The notes under the pieces are model-generated. The model saw only the letters and a program-made list of their open reading frames with translations, was not told where the DNA came from and searched no databases. DNA of 61,662 bases, from the NCBI RefSeq assembly GCF_902459585.1, contig NZ_CABPSC010000022.1, positions 1-61,662 on the forward strand. Reading direction: 5' to 3'. Positions 55,173 through 61,662 of this stretch are shown here, piece by piece. Each line of letters opens with the position of its first letter. Within the stretch, counting starts at the first letter, position 1. The translations under genes and the position numbers were made by a program. This DNA is from Pandoraea nosoerga (GTDB taxonomy: Bacteria > Pseudomonadota > Gammaproteobacteria > Burkholderiales > Burkholderiaceae).

Positions 55173-55200
55173 ATTATGCGGTGTCTGCGTGTATTGTCAA
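55173..55200 (-). promoter_or_regulatory. Sigma-70 promoter of the SYLF lipoprotein gene
   Basis: On the minus strand TTGACA (perfect -35) is followed after 16 bp by CATAAT (5/6 to TATAAT). Transcription would start about 180 nt before the lipoprotein ATG. Confidence 0.65.
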
Positions 55201-55217
55201 GAAACCGGCGCCACAAG

Positions 55218-55247
55218 TTCCGCTAACTCGCTTGCATCTTCCGCTAA
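55218..55247. promoter_or_regulatory. 9-bp direct repeat upstream of the sigma-70 promoter
   Basis: TTCCGCTAA occurs at 55218-55226 and 55239-55247, a period of 21 bp or two helical turns, about 18 bp upstream of the -35. It is a candidate activator site for the SYLF lipoprotein gene. Confidence 0.45.
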
Positions 55248-55262
55248 TTTGTAGGCGCATGC

Positions 55263-55748
55263 CTACGTGCACTTGCGCATGTATTCTTCCTTGAGCGCCT
55301 TGCGCGGGTTTGTGCGCGTAGGAATGTCGATACGATTGCCGTTGGGCGCGACGACCGGCCGGTCGCGCGTGTAGACCGGCTTGTCGGGGGTGTTGGCGAT
55401 TTTGTCGGCGAGGGCGCGGCATTCGTCTCGCAGGGACGGTGACCCGGCCCCCGATGCGGCGGCTTGCGCCGCCGCCTGGTCGCGCGCGGCCTGCGAGCAT
55501 TGCTCCGGGGGAAGGGCGCGTCCGACGCTATCGAAGCACACAGGCGTTTGCGCGTGTGCCAGCGCGCCGCTGCCGAGAAGGGCCAGGGCCAGCGTTACGC
55601 GCATCAGGCGATCGAGCCGTGGGCGCTTCCCGCACGCGGCGGCCTCGCGGGCGGCGCGTGTGCGCAACGAGCCGACTGGCGTGGCGGGCGGATGGGATGG
55701 CGCGGACATCGGGAACATCGGGCAGAGCGGGGCGGTGCGGCGTGGCAT
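55263..55748 (-). CDS. Small secreted protein of unknown function
   Basis: Protein of 161 residues as called. The C-terminal 90 residues are hydrophilic, with a Cys in PVCFDSVG, a second in PEQC, a third in DEC and a last one near the end. Upstream of this is a textbook signal peptide MRVTLALALLGSGALAHAQ. The ribosome site GAGGAG with 7-nt spacing supports the ATG used here, which places the signal peptide 48 residues in. The ATG at 55604 would start right at the signal peptide but has no ribosome site. I recognise no family. Confidence 0.6.
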   Translation of the reverse strand: MPRRTAPLCPMFPMSAPSHPPATPVGSLRTRAAREAAACGKRPRLDRLMRVTLALALLGSGALAHAQTPVCFDSVGRALPPEQCSQAARDQAAAQAAASGAGSPSLRDECRALADKIANTPDKPVYTRDRPVVAPNGNRIDIPTRTNPRKALKEEYMRKCT

Positions 55749-55790
55749 CGTCGATCTCCTCAATGGGCACCCGCCGTGGCGCGGGTGCGC

Positions 55791-56573
55791 CTATTCTGGC
55801 ACTGCATCTGCCGGATTGTCGATAGCGGCGACGCCATGTCGCGCCGGGTGCCCGGCCGGGCGATCGGTGCGCAACTCCAGCCGGTAGCCCACGCCATAGA
55901 TCGAGCGCACGGTTTCCTCGTCGGGACGGATGGCCTGCAGCTTGCGGCGCAGATTCTTGATGTGGCTGTCGACGGTACGGTCGGCCACCACGCGGTGGTC
56001 GTCGTACATGCGATCGAGCAGATGCGCGCGCGGGAACGTCTTGTCGGGATGACTGGCGAGCGTGGCGAGCAGGCGCAGCTCCACCGGCGTGAGGGGCAGC
56101 TCGTGGCCGTCGAGGCGCGCGTGATGACGCACCGGATCGATCACGAGCGCAGGCGTTTGCGGCGCGGCGGCGGGAGCCCCCGCCGTGGCGCCGTTGCCGC
56201 GAACGCGTCGCAGGATGGCCTTCACGCGCGCCACCACCTCGCGCGGACTGAAGGGCTTGCAGATGTAGTCGTCGGCGCCCAGCTCCAGACCGAGCAGACG
56301 ATCCGTTTCCGCGGCGCGGGCGGTGAGCATCACGATGGGGACTTCGGAGATTTCACGCACGGCGCGGCACACTTCCAGCCCGTCCATGCCGGGGAGCATC
56401 AGGTCGAGCAGCACGAGACGCGGCTCGGTCGCGCGCACGGCCGGCAGCACGTCGCGGCCGTCGGCGACGATGCGGCACGGCATGCCGGCCGCGCGCAGAT
56501 ATTCGGCGAGCAATGCGGCCAGTTTCGGCTCGTCTTCGACAATCAGGATCGGGGCGGTGTCGGCAAAGGTCAT
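55791..56573 (-). CDS. OmpR-family response regulator, BaeR-like
   Basis: Response regulator (260 residues). The receiver has LIVEDEPKLAALLAE, Asp in LVLLDLMLPGMDG and Lys in YICKPFSPREVV. The winged helix has LTPVELRLLATLASHPDKTF and VDSHIKNLRRKL, then GVGYRLE. A C-terminal tail of about 25 residues is unconserved. The kinase gene is 62 nt upstream on the same strand. Cognate output is unknown; the orphan flgH-like gene lies beyond the kinase. Confidence 0.92.
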   Translation of the reverse strand: MTFADTAPILIVEDEPKLAALLAEYLRAAGMPCRIVADGRDVLPAVRATEPRLVLLDLMLPGMDGLEVCRAVREISEVPIVMLTARAAETDRLLGLELGADDYICKPFSPREVVARVKAILRRVRGNGATAGAPAAAPQTPALVIDPVRHHARLDGHELPLTPVELRLLATLASHPDKTFPRAHLLDRMYDDHRVVADRTVDSHIKNLRRKLQAIRPDEETVRSIYGVGYRLELRTDRPAGHPARHGVAAIDNPADAVPE

Positions 56574-56635
56574 CGCGTCGGACGGGGAGCGGAGGGGGGA
56601 TTCGGTCTGCAAGGCGGGATGCACGGATGACGGGC

Positions 56636-57745
56636 TCAGCAGAGGGCCCCCGGCGCGTGGGCGCCGAAGGCGGCGGCGCCCGCGCAATGCGCCGGGCTGT
56701 GGCGGGGCGCGGCTGCGTCGCCGGTGGCGCAGCCGGAGTACGGCAGCGTGATGGCGAGCGCGAGGCCGCCCAGCGGCGAATGCCGCGCCACGATCCGGCC
56801 GCCGTGTGCTTCCACGATGTGCTTGCACAGCGCGAGGCCAAGGCCGGCGCCGCCGCTGCGCCGGCTGCGCGACGCCTCCACGCGGAAGAGCCGCTCGAAC
56901 AGGCGCGGCAGGGCGTGGTCGGGCACGCCGGGCGCCGAGTCCTCGATCTCGAGACGCAAGTGTTTGTCGGTGGATGACAGATACACCCGCACGGCGCCGC
57001 CTGCGTCGGTGTAGCGCAGCGAATTCTCGAACAGGTTGCCGAGCAGTTGCGTGAGACGGTGCAGGTCGCCCTCGATGACGAGCGTGTCGTTCGGCAGGTG
57101 CACGTTGAGCGCAATGCCCTTGGCCTCGAACCAGTCGCCGAAGGCGGTGACGGCCGTCGCGACCCGCTCGGTCATGTCCACGGGCGCGAACTGATAGGTC
57201 AGCGCGCCGATGTCCGAGAGCGAGAGTTCGTAGAGATCGTCGATCAGTTTGGAGAGCAGCGAAATCTCGACGCGCAGCGAGGCGAGTGCGTCTTGTGTCA
57301 GCGGGCGCACGCCGTCCTCCATCGCCTCGATCTCGCCGCGCATGACCGAGAGCGGTGTGCGCAGCTCGTGCGAGATGTCGGCCAGCAGGTCGCGGCGCAG
57401 CCGGTCGTTGTGAGAGAGCGTGTCGGCCAGCCGGTTGAGATCAGCGGCCAGGCGGGCGAGTTCGTCGGCGCCGGCGGTGGGCGCGCGTGCGCTGTAGTCG
57501 CCCATCGCCATGCGGTGTGTGGCCTCGAGCAGCGGGGTGACCGGCACGAGCAGTCGCTGGGCGAGGCGCAGCGCGACGGCCCCGAGCGCGGCCATGCCGA
57601 GCAACGCCAGGTACACCAGATTGTCACCCCGCAGCCAGCTCTGGCCGCCGGCGGCCGCGCGCACGACCAGCGCCGTAGCCATCATGGTGATCAGGCCCGT
57701 GGCGAAGATTGCGAGGAAGAGCTTGCGGGTGATGCCGGAGTTCAT
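56636..57745 (-). CDS. Sensor histidine kinase, BaeS-like with minimal periplasmic loop
   Basis: Histidine kinase (369 residues), about 100 shorter than E. coli BaeS. Two membrane helices (about 9-28 and 44-66) are separated by only about 15 residues, so there is no room for a folded periplasmic sensor. HAMP follows, then the H-box RDLLADISHELRTPLSVMRG, N box LGNLFENSLRYTDAGG and G2 GGAGLGLALCKHIVEAHGG. Such small-loop kinases usually sense within the membrane or through a partner protein. The Ala/His-rich tail of 30 residues is odd. Confidence 0.92.
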   Translation of the reverse strand: MNSGITRKLFLAIFATGLITMMATALVVRAAAGGQSWLRGDNLVYLALLGMAALGAVALRLAQRLLVPVTPLLEATHRMAMGDYSARAPTAGADELARLAADLNRLADTLSHNDRLRRDLLADISHELRTPLSVMRGEIEAMEDGVRPLTQDALASLRVEISLLSKLIDDLYELSLSDIGALTYQFAPVDMTERVATAVTAFGDWFEAKGIALNVHLPNDTLVIEGDLHRLTQLLGNLFENSLRYTDAGGAVRVYLSSTDKHLRLEIEDSAPGVPDHALPRLFERLFRVEASRSRRSGGAGLGLALCKHIVEAHGGRIVARHSPLGGLALAITLPYSGCATGDAAAPRHSPAHCAGAAAFGAHAPGALC

Positions 57746-57794
57746 GCGCTTGCGTGAAAAGAAGTAGCCCGAGGAAGTGATCCGAGGAATGAGC

Positions 57795-57824
57795 GCGCAA
57801 TGCCGCGCAATGCCGTGTAATGAC
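57795..57824. repeat. 10-bp direct repeats upstream of the BaeSR-like operon
   Basis: The units GCGCAATGCC, GCGCAATGCC and GTGTAATGAC are in exact 10-bp register, 50-79 bp upstream of the kinase start. The spacing suits an OmpR-family regulator, so autoregulation is plausible. They also face the divergent flgH-like gene across this 326-nt gap. Confidence 0.6.
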
Positions 57825-58033
57825 CGCGGACCGGCGAGCGGCGAGGCGAGCGCTGTGCGTCTGGCGCGCCATTCTCTCAGCTTCGGCGCGGCGCGCGCCG
57901 TGCCTCCACAAATTTTCCTCGATTTGTCCGCAGTCGCTGCACGCGCGCTTTTTACCATGCCTTACCAGGCTGGCCGCCATGCCGTCATGCCGCTTGGCCG
58001 GCTGCTTCAACCGTTCACATCTTTCGAAGGGAA

Positions 58034-58048
58034 CCGGACCCGGTCCGG
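58034..58048. other. Perfect inverted repeat in the leader of the flgH-like gene
   Basis: CCGGACC-C-GGTCCGG is a 7-1-7 inverted repeat whose end is 23 bp before the flgH-like ATG. It could be an operator. As RNA, the one-base loop would open into a 6-bp hairpin close to the ribosome site. Confidence 0.45.
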
Positions 58049-58071
58049 AACCGGCGCGGGGGCGCCTCATC

Positions 58072-58770
58072 ATGTCGAAGCTATCGATGCTCAAGCGCGA
58101 CACGTCGCGCGGTCTGGTCCGCTCGCTTGCGCAGCTCGCGGGGGCGGGCGCCATGCTCGGCGCCTGCTCGACGCCGGCGCCCATGTCCACGCCCATGAGC
58201 GTGATGCCCATGCCGCGCGTGGCCAACGTGCAGACGGCCGGTTCCATCTACCAACCGACCACGGCGACGAACTGGTTCGAGACGCCGGTGGCGCATCGCG
58301 TGGGCGATCTGCTGACGATCGCCGTATCGGAAACTTCGTCGGGCAGCAACAAATCGCAGAGCGACGTGTCGCGCAATGCCAGCGTAACGGCCAAGAGCGC
58401 GAAGGCCGACGGCGCCGATTCGGTGCTCGAGCGCTGGTTCAACATCGGCCAGTCCGCGAGCAGTTTCAAGGGCAACGGAAATTCGGCCTCGAGCACGGCG
58501 CTTACCGGCACGATCGCGGTGGCGATCGTCGAGGTGCTGCCGAACGGCGCCTACGTCGTGGGAGGCGAAAAGCAGGTGATGCAGGGGCGCAACATGGAGA
58601 CGTTCCGCTTCACCGGCGTGGTGAACAAGTTCGACATCTCTCCGGGCAATGTGGTGGCGTCGAACAAGGTCGGGCAGGCGAAGGTGGCGCGCGTGGAGGA
58701 CGGGCAGATTGCCGACGGCAGCAGCGTCGGCTGGCTGCAGCGCGTCGTGCTCGGCGTGTCGCCGTTCTGA
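58072..58770 (+). CDS. Second FlgH (L-ring) homologue, orphan
   Basis: Predicted outer-membrane lipoprotein (232 residues) homologous to FlgH, lipobox LGAC. It shares with the cluster FlgH the motifs GSIY(Q/R)P, VGDLLTIAVSETSSGSNKS, VLPNGAYVVGGEKQV, FRFTGVV and the terminal GWLQRVVLGVSPF. The middle region is diverged. No flgI, flgA or rod gene is nearby; instead an unknown lipoprotein gene starts two bases after the stop. It could be an alternative L ring, or a ring recruited to another envelope complex. The start is the ATG just before the signal peptide; the ribosome site is weak. Confidence 0.9.
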   Translation: MSKLSMLKRDTSRGLVRSLAQLAGAGAMLGACSTPAPMSTPMSVMPMPRVANVQTAGSIYQPTTATNWFETPVAHRVGDLLTIAVSETSSGSNKSQSDVSRNASVTAKSAKADGADSVLERWFNIGQSASSFKGNGNSASSTALTGTIAVAIVEVLPNGAYVVGGEKQVMQGRNMETFRFTGVVNKFDISPGNVVASNKVGQAKVARVEDGQIADGSSVGWLQRVVLGVSPF

Positions 58771-58772
58771 CG

Positions 58773-59303
58773 ATGCGCCTCGCGATGGTGCTGGCGCTCG
58801 CGGCGGCGGCGAGCGCGACGCTGGGCGGGTGCCTCTTCGCGACGCCGGTGCCGGTCGTGGCGGCGCAGGTGGCGGCCACGGTGGTCACCACGGGCGCGGC
58901 GCTCTCAGACCAGTTGCCGCCGGTGCAGCCACCGTCGGAGCCGGCCGCGCCGGAGCTGCTGTCGCACAATATGTGCATCGAGCTGGCGCCGGACGGCATC
59001 TCCGACTTGCTGCCCGCCATCCAGGGGCGGCTGCGGGCTTACGGCATCGTGAGCACGATCTACAGTCCGGGCACGTGGCCGGCGGGCTGCATCGTGCTGA
59101 ACTACCAGGTGCGGCGTGCATGGCGCAATTCGCTATGGGGCGCGGCGCCGACCGAATACCTGGCCTACGCGACGCTCACGCTCAGCCGCGACGGCGCGAT
59201 CATCAACACGGTGTATTTCGACGGGCGCTCGTCCACGATCGAATCATGGTCGGCGTCGAACTCGCGCATGGCGCAACTGGTGGACCGGCTGGTGGTGTTC
59301 TGA
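58773..59303 (+). CDS. Putative lipoprotein partner of the orphan FlgH homologue
   Basis: Predicted lipoprotein (176 residues), lipobox LGGC at residues 17-20. After a hydrophobic and Pro-rich stretch, the conserved-looking part starts at NMCIELAPDGISDLLPAIQG and includes GCIVLNYQVRRAWRNSLWG, YLAYATLTLSRDGAIINTVY and WSASNSRMAQLVDRLVVF. The layout resembles the Sbal_3080-type family of small lipoproteins; that is a tentative recollection. It is two bases after the flgH-like gene, so the pair is surely co-transcribed. Confidence 0.75.
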   Translation: MRLAMVLALAAAASATLGGCLFATPVPVVAAQVAATVVTTGAALSDQLPPVQPPSEPAAPELLSHNMCIELAPDGISDLLPAIQGRLRAYGIVSTIYSPGTWPAGCIVLNYQVRRAWRNSLWGAAPTEYLAYATLTLSRDGAIINTVYFDGRSSTIESWSASNSRMAQLVDRLVVF

Positions 59304-59512
59304 GGTCCGGAACGGCGATCGCTGCGCGATGCCTTCTCACCACGACGGACGAAGGGTGTTCGCGTGCCGGCAATACGCTCGGCCGAATCGGGTCGGCTCG
59401 AAGTGCTTGCCGACCCGGTGTATCAGTTCGCGAGCCAGCGGTGCGGTTCGATAACCGCCTCGGAGGGTTGCTCGGAACGCTTTTCGGCGATGCGCCGGAG
59501 CGCGGCCATCAT

Positions 59513-59542
59513 GGCATGTGCGGGCATGTACGGGCATGTGCG
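59513..59542. repeat. 10-bp tandem array after the lipoprotein gene
   Basis: The units are GGCATGTGCG, GGCATGTACG and GGCATGTGCG in exact register, in a 313-nt gap between convergent genes. I see no gene in this gap: frames there lack a plausible start or ribosome site. Confidence 0.7.
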
Positions 59543-59616
59543 CAAAGGGGCGAGCACGGTCTGCTCCTGTCGACGTTCTATGGCCCGCAGGGCTTCCGGT
59601 ACGGTGGACGCACTGC

Positions 59617-59808
59617 TTAACTGCGGGTCGGGTACTCGCCGACGTAGCGCCGGCTCAGCCATTTGCGGATTCGACCGCGCTGCACGGGCTTTGCCGCCAT
59701 GCGGCGGCTCGCCTCGAGCGCGCTGGCGACAGACGCTCCGCCGAAGAACCGCGTCGTGTCCGGCGGCACGTAGTCCGGATACAGGAACCAGTTGGCGCGC
59801 AGGACCAT
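59617..59808 (-). CDS. Small hypothetical protein
   Basis: 63 residues, basic in its C-terminal half (RRMAAKPVQRGRIRKWLSRR), with an aromatic N-terminus MVLRANWFLYPDYVPPDTTR. There is no signal peptide or membrane helix. The start lies two bases after the stop of the upstream small gene, so it is probably translated by coupling. I recognise no family. Confidence 0.55.
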   Translation of the reverse strand: MVLRANWFLYPDYVPPDTTRFFGGASVASALEASRRMAAKPVQRGRIRKWLSRRYVGEYPTRS

Positions 59809-59810
59809 GA

Positions 59811-60092
59811 TCACGCCTGCACTTCGGTGCTGCGAATGAGGTCGTCGACCCAAGACCGTCCGAATGCCTCGCCGGCACGGCGCGCCTCGCCGATCGAGTC
59901 GAAGGGCGAGCCGTCGAGGCGAAACAGTTTCGGTGCCGACGAGGATGCCGGGTCGTTCTCGGAAGTACGGGAAATCCTTACGGAGACGCCGAACGTCCGA
60001 TCATGCCTGCGCTCGATGGACCCTGCGTCCTGCTCACGGAATACGCAGGTTTCCAGGCGAAAACCTCGGTAAAACGGATTGATGTAAGCCAT
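59811..60092 (-). CDS. Small hypothetical protein
   Basis: 93 residues beginning MAYINPFYRGFRLETCVFRE, supported by a strong GGAGG ribosome site with good spacing. It is soluble, mixed charge, with one Cys and a C-terminal helix containing GEARRAGEAFGRSWVDDLIR. It lies 77 nt downstream of the cold-shock gene on the same strand and just ahead of another small gene. I recognise no family. Confidence 0.65.
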   Translation of the reverse strand: MAYINPFYRGFRLETCVFREQDAGSIERRHDRTFGVSVRISRTSENDPASSSAPKLFRLDGSPFDSIGEARRAGEAFGRSWVDDLIRSTEVQA

Positions 60093-60169
60093 GTTTTCCT
60101 CCAGCGGCGAGTGGCGCAACATCACCGCGCGGGGGCAGGTGATGTACAGGAAAGGCGACGGGGGGGCGG

Positions 60170-60382
60170 TTACGCGGGCTTGATGTTGGAGGCCTGCATG
60201 CCTTTCGGCCCGCGGGCGACATCAAAGGAGACTCGCTGGTTTTCCTGGAGGGTACGAAATTCGGTGCGCCCTTGGGGCTGAATTTCCGAAAAGTGAGCGA
60301 ACAGATCTTCGCTGCCGTCGTCCGGCTTGATGAAGCCGAAGCCCTTGCTGTCGTTGAACCACTTAACAATTCCGGTGCTCAT
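60170..60382 (-). CDS. Cold-shock domain protein (CspA family)
   Basis: Single cold-shock domain (70 residues) that binds single-stranded RNA and DNA. RNP1 is KGFGFI and RNP2 DLFAHFSEI. It starts [18 protein letters not shown] with AGGAG 5 nt before the ATG. Residue pattern and length match CspA. The roughly 250 nt upstream, up to the tRNA, may hold a long regulatory leader, but no cold box is evident. Confidence 0.96.
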   Translation of the reverse strand: MSTGIVKWFNDSKGFGFIKPDDGSEDLFAHFSEIQPQGRTEFRTLQENQRVSFDVARGPKGMQASNIKPA

Positions 60383-60636
60383 GCGAACTCCTGGTTTTCC
60401 CGGTGTGCTGCCATCGCGAAATGCGTGACTGGACACCAGTGGCGGACAAACAAGAATTCAGAGATCGGAAGTGTCTCGCAAAGATCGTGAAGATCGACGC
60501 TGGTCGATGAAAGTCAGACTTGATGTTCGATGCATCACTTATACGCGGGTTATGCCCGGCGCACAATGTATTTCGTGTAACGAGATGGGGGCCTCGGGTG
60601 CCGGCAATGAGCCGACGCAACCCATTGAAAAAATGT

Positions 60637-60712
60637 TGGCGCGCCCGACTGGAATCGAACCAGTGACCCTCGGCTTCGGAGGCCGATACTCTATCCCCTG
60701 AGCTACGGGCGC
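60637..60712 (-). tRNA. tRNA-Arg (anticodon CCG)
   Basis: On the minus strand GCGCCCG pairs with CGGGCGC as a 7-bp acceptor stem. The D arm contains GCTCAGGGGATAGAG, the anticodon loop is CTCCGAA within TCGGC/GCCGA, and the T loop is GGTTCGAATCC. The anticodon CCG reads CGG (Arg). CCA is encoded, and a T6 run follows 2-3 nt later, a likely terminator. Confidence 0.95.
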
Positions 60713-61002
60713 GGTGCTCGCCGCCGGGAAGGAGTGCGCGAGCGCGCTGCCGGCGGGCAAAGAGGTAGAAGCATAGCGGTTTTGCCGCGCGCCGTCCATG
60801 CCCCGTGCATTCTCGCGCCCCACAATGCGGCAATTTCATGCCGCACGACGCTCCCGCGCGGATTTGCTGTGCGCGCAATGCGCCCGCGCTTTGCGCACGA
60901 ACCGCGCGGAACACTGCTTTCGCTTTCGCGTAAGTTAGGGAAAATACGGGACTTTTGCGGCGTCTACGCACCGCCTTCGCGTGTCATCCGCCGAACGTTT
61001 GT

Positions 61003-61011
61003 TGCTACAAT
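61003..61011 (+). promoter_or_regulatory. Extended -10 promoter upstream of the cytochrome gene
   Basis: TGCTACAAT (61003-61011, counted from the T of TG) combines an extended -10 TGN with TACAAT. No good -35 is seen 16-18 bp upstream. Transcription would begin about 75 nt before the cytochrome ATG. The rest of the gap back to the tRNA (from 60713) shows no gene. Confidence 0.4.
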
Positions 61012-61091
61012 GGTTCGTTATTTTGACTGGATGGTGCCAGCCATCCGGTGTGATGCACTCGGTTTCCACAAAAACTATTGAGAGATCCCGC

Positions 61092-61662
61092 ATGAGTGAA
61101 GCACATAACGAGCATGAGTCCCTCATCAAAACACCGAAGCAGCTCATCGCCGCAGTCGTCGCAGGTTTTCTCGTACCGATCGTCATCATCGTCTTGCTGG
61201 TCAATTACGTGGGCAACAGCGCCCTGACCGGCGCCGGCAGTTCCGCCATGACCGAACAGGCCATTGCCGAGCGCATCGCGCCCGTGGCCAAGGTCGAGAT
61301 CAAGGACGCCAGCGCGCCACGCGTGTATCAGACCGGCGAACAACTCTACAAGGCCGTTTGCGCCGCCTGCCACGCCTCCGGCGCCGCCGGCGCGCCGAAG
61401 GTGGGCTCGCCCGACTGGGCGCCGCGCATTGCGCAAGGCTATGACGAAATGCTCAAGATCGCCCTGGCCGGCAAGGGCGCCATGCCGCCGCGCGGCGGCA
61501 CCAGTCCGGACGACGTGACGGACTACGAAATCGGCCGCGCCATCGTCTATATGGCCAACGCCTCGGGCGGCAAGCTCCAGGAGCCGCCAGCGCCGGCCCA
61601 GCCCGCCTCGGGCGCCGCAGCCGCGCCCGCCTCCGGCGCTGCCTCTGCCCCGGCCCCCGCCT
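61092..61662 (+). CDS. Membrane-anchored c-type cytochrome (cytochrome c5 family), 3' end beyond window
   Basis: 190 codons are visible and the frame is still open at the window end. An N-terminal membrane anchor (about 18-40: LIAAVVAGFLVPIVIIVLLV) is followed by a linker and one class I cytochrome domain. The heme site is CAACH at residues about 95-99, and the axial methionine is probably in GKGAMPPRGG. The domain resembles cytochrome c5/CycA-type electron carriers of betaproteobacteria. A Pro/Ala-rich tail begins after residue 165, and more may follow outside the window. Confidence 0.9.
   Translation, partial: MSEAHNEHESLIKTPKQLIAAVVAGFLVPIVIIVLLVNYVGNSALTGAGSSAMTEQAIAERIAPVAKVEIKDASAPRVYQTGEQLYKAVCAACHASGAAGAPKVGSPDWAPRIAQGYDEMLKIALAGKGAMPPRGGTSPDDVTDYEIGRAIVYMANASGGKLQEPPAPAQPASGAAAAPASGAASAPAPA

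Noticed and set aside
55464-56630. 388-codon plus-strand frame across the secreted protein and BaeR-like gene
   Set aside because: It is antisense to a clear response regulator and has shadow-like composition.
59423-59878. Minus-strand frame with a helical-looking C-terminus (AMMAALRRIAEKRSEQPSEA)
   Set aside because: No start codon with a ribosome site downstream of the adjacent small gene, and the longer frame overlaps that gene.
1-61662. Mobile elements, integrases, CRISPR arrays, prophage genes
   Set aside because: I looked for transposase or integrase motifs, terminal repeats and regularly spaced repeats with unique spacers and found none; the tRNA gene shows no attachment-site duplication in the window.

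Overview
The window is about 61.7 kb of GC-rich DNA (roughly two-thirds G+C). It is dominated by a near-complete flagellar and chemotaxis cluster from a betaproteobacterium of the Burkholderiaceae. The order che, flhBAFG, fliA, flgMN, flgA / flgB-L, fliRQPONML, fliKJIHGF / fliE, fhlB, fliK-like, fliT, fliS, fliD, fliC is the Burkholderia/Pandoraea arrangement. Pandoraea is my best guess for the genus, but that is an inference from gene order and protein style. I see no insertion sequence, prophage or CRISPR array.

Region 1 (1-14110, + strand) holds the tail of one chemoreceptor, two complete chemoreceptors, cheR-cheD-cheB-cheY-cheZ, then flhB-flhA-flhF-flhG and fliA (sigma-28). Region 2 (14284-16278, - strand) is flgN, flgM and flgA. 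Region 3 (16747-27673, + strand) is flgBCDEFGHIJ and flgKL, that is rod, hook, L/P rings, hook-filament junction. Region 4 (27687-39297, - strand) is two adjacent transcription units, fliLMNOPQR (switch and export gate) and fliFGHIJK (MS ring, switch, export ATPase, hook length), with fliE divergent at 39635. Region 5 (40166-46461, - strand) is the filament block fliC, fliD, fliS, fliT, a second FliK-like gene and an FlhB C-domain paralogue.

Region 6 (46965-61662) is accessory. It has a soluble NarX/NarL-type two-component pair behind a perfect FNR-type box and a TctE/TctD-like pair divergent from an SsuABC/TauABC/NrtABC-type ABC transporter. It also has an SYLF-domain lipoprotein, an exported small protein, a BaeSR-like pair with a minimal sensor, and a second orphan FlgH homologue paired with an unknown lipoprotein. 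It closes with two small hypothetical genes, a cold-shock protein, tRNA-Arg(CCG) and a c-type cytochrome cut by the window end.

Regulation can be read partly from the DNA. Sigma-28-like promoters (TAAA-N15-GCCGATAA type) lie upstream of fliC, flgM, flgK and fliL. A gap-free 17-mer, CAATC-N2-G-N3-C-TATTC, lies upstream of flhB, between flgA and flgB, and upstream of fliC; it is a candidate class II (FlhDC-type) element. Many gene junctions carry their own short tandem array of 8-12 bp units, each of different sequence. The most unusual gene content is the orphan flgH paralogue with its lipoprotein partner, next to the BaeSR-like pair.
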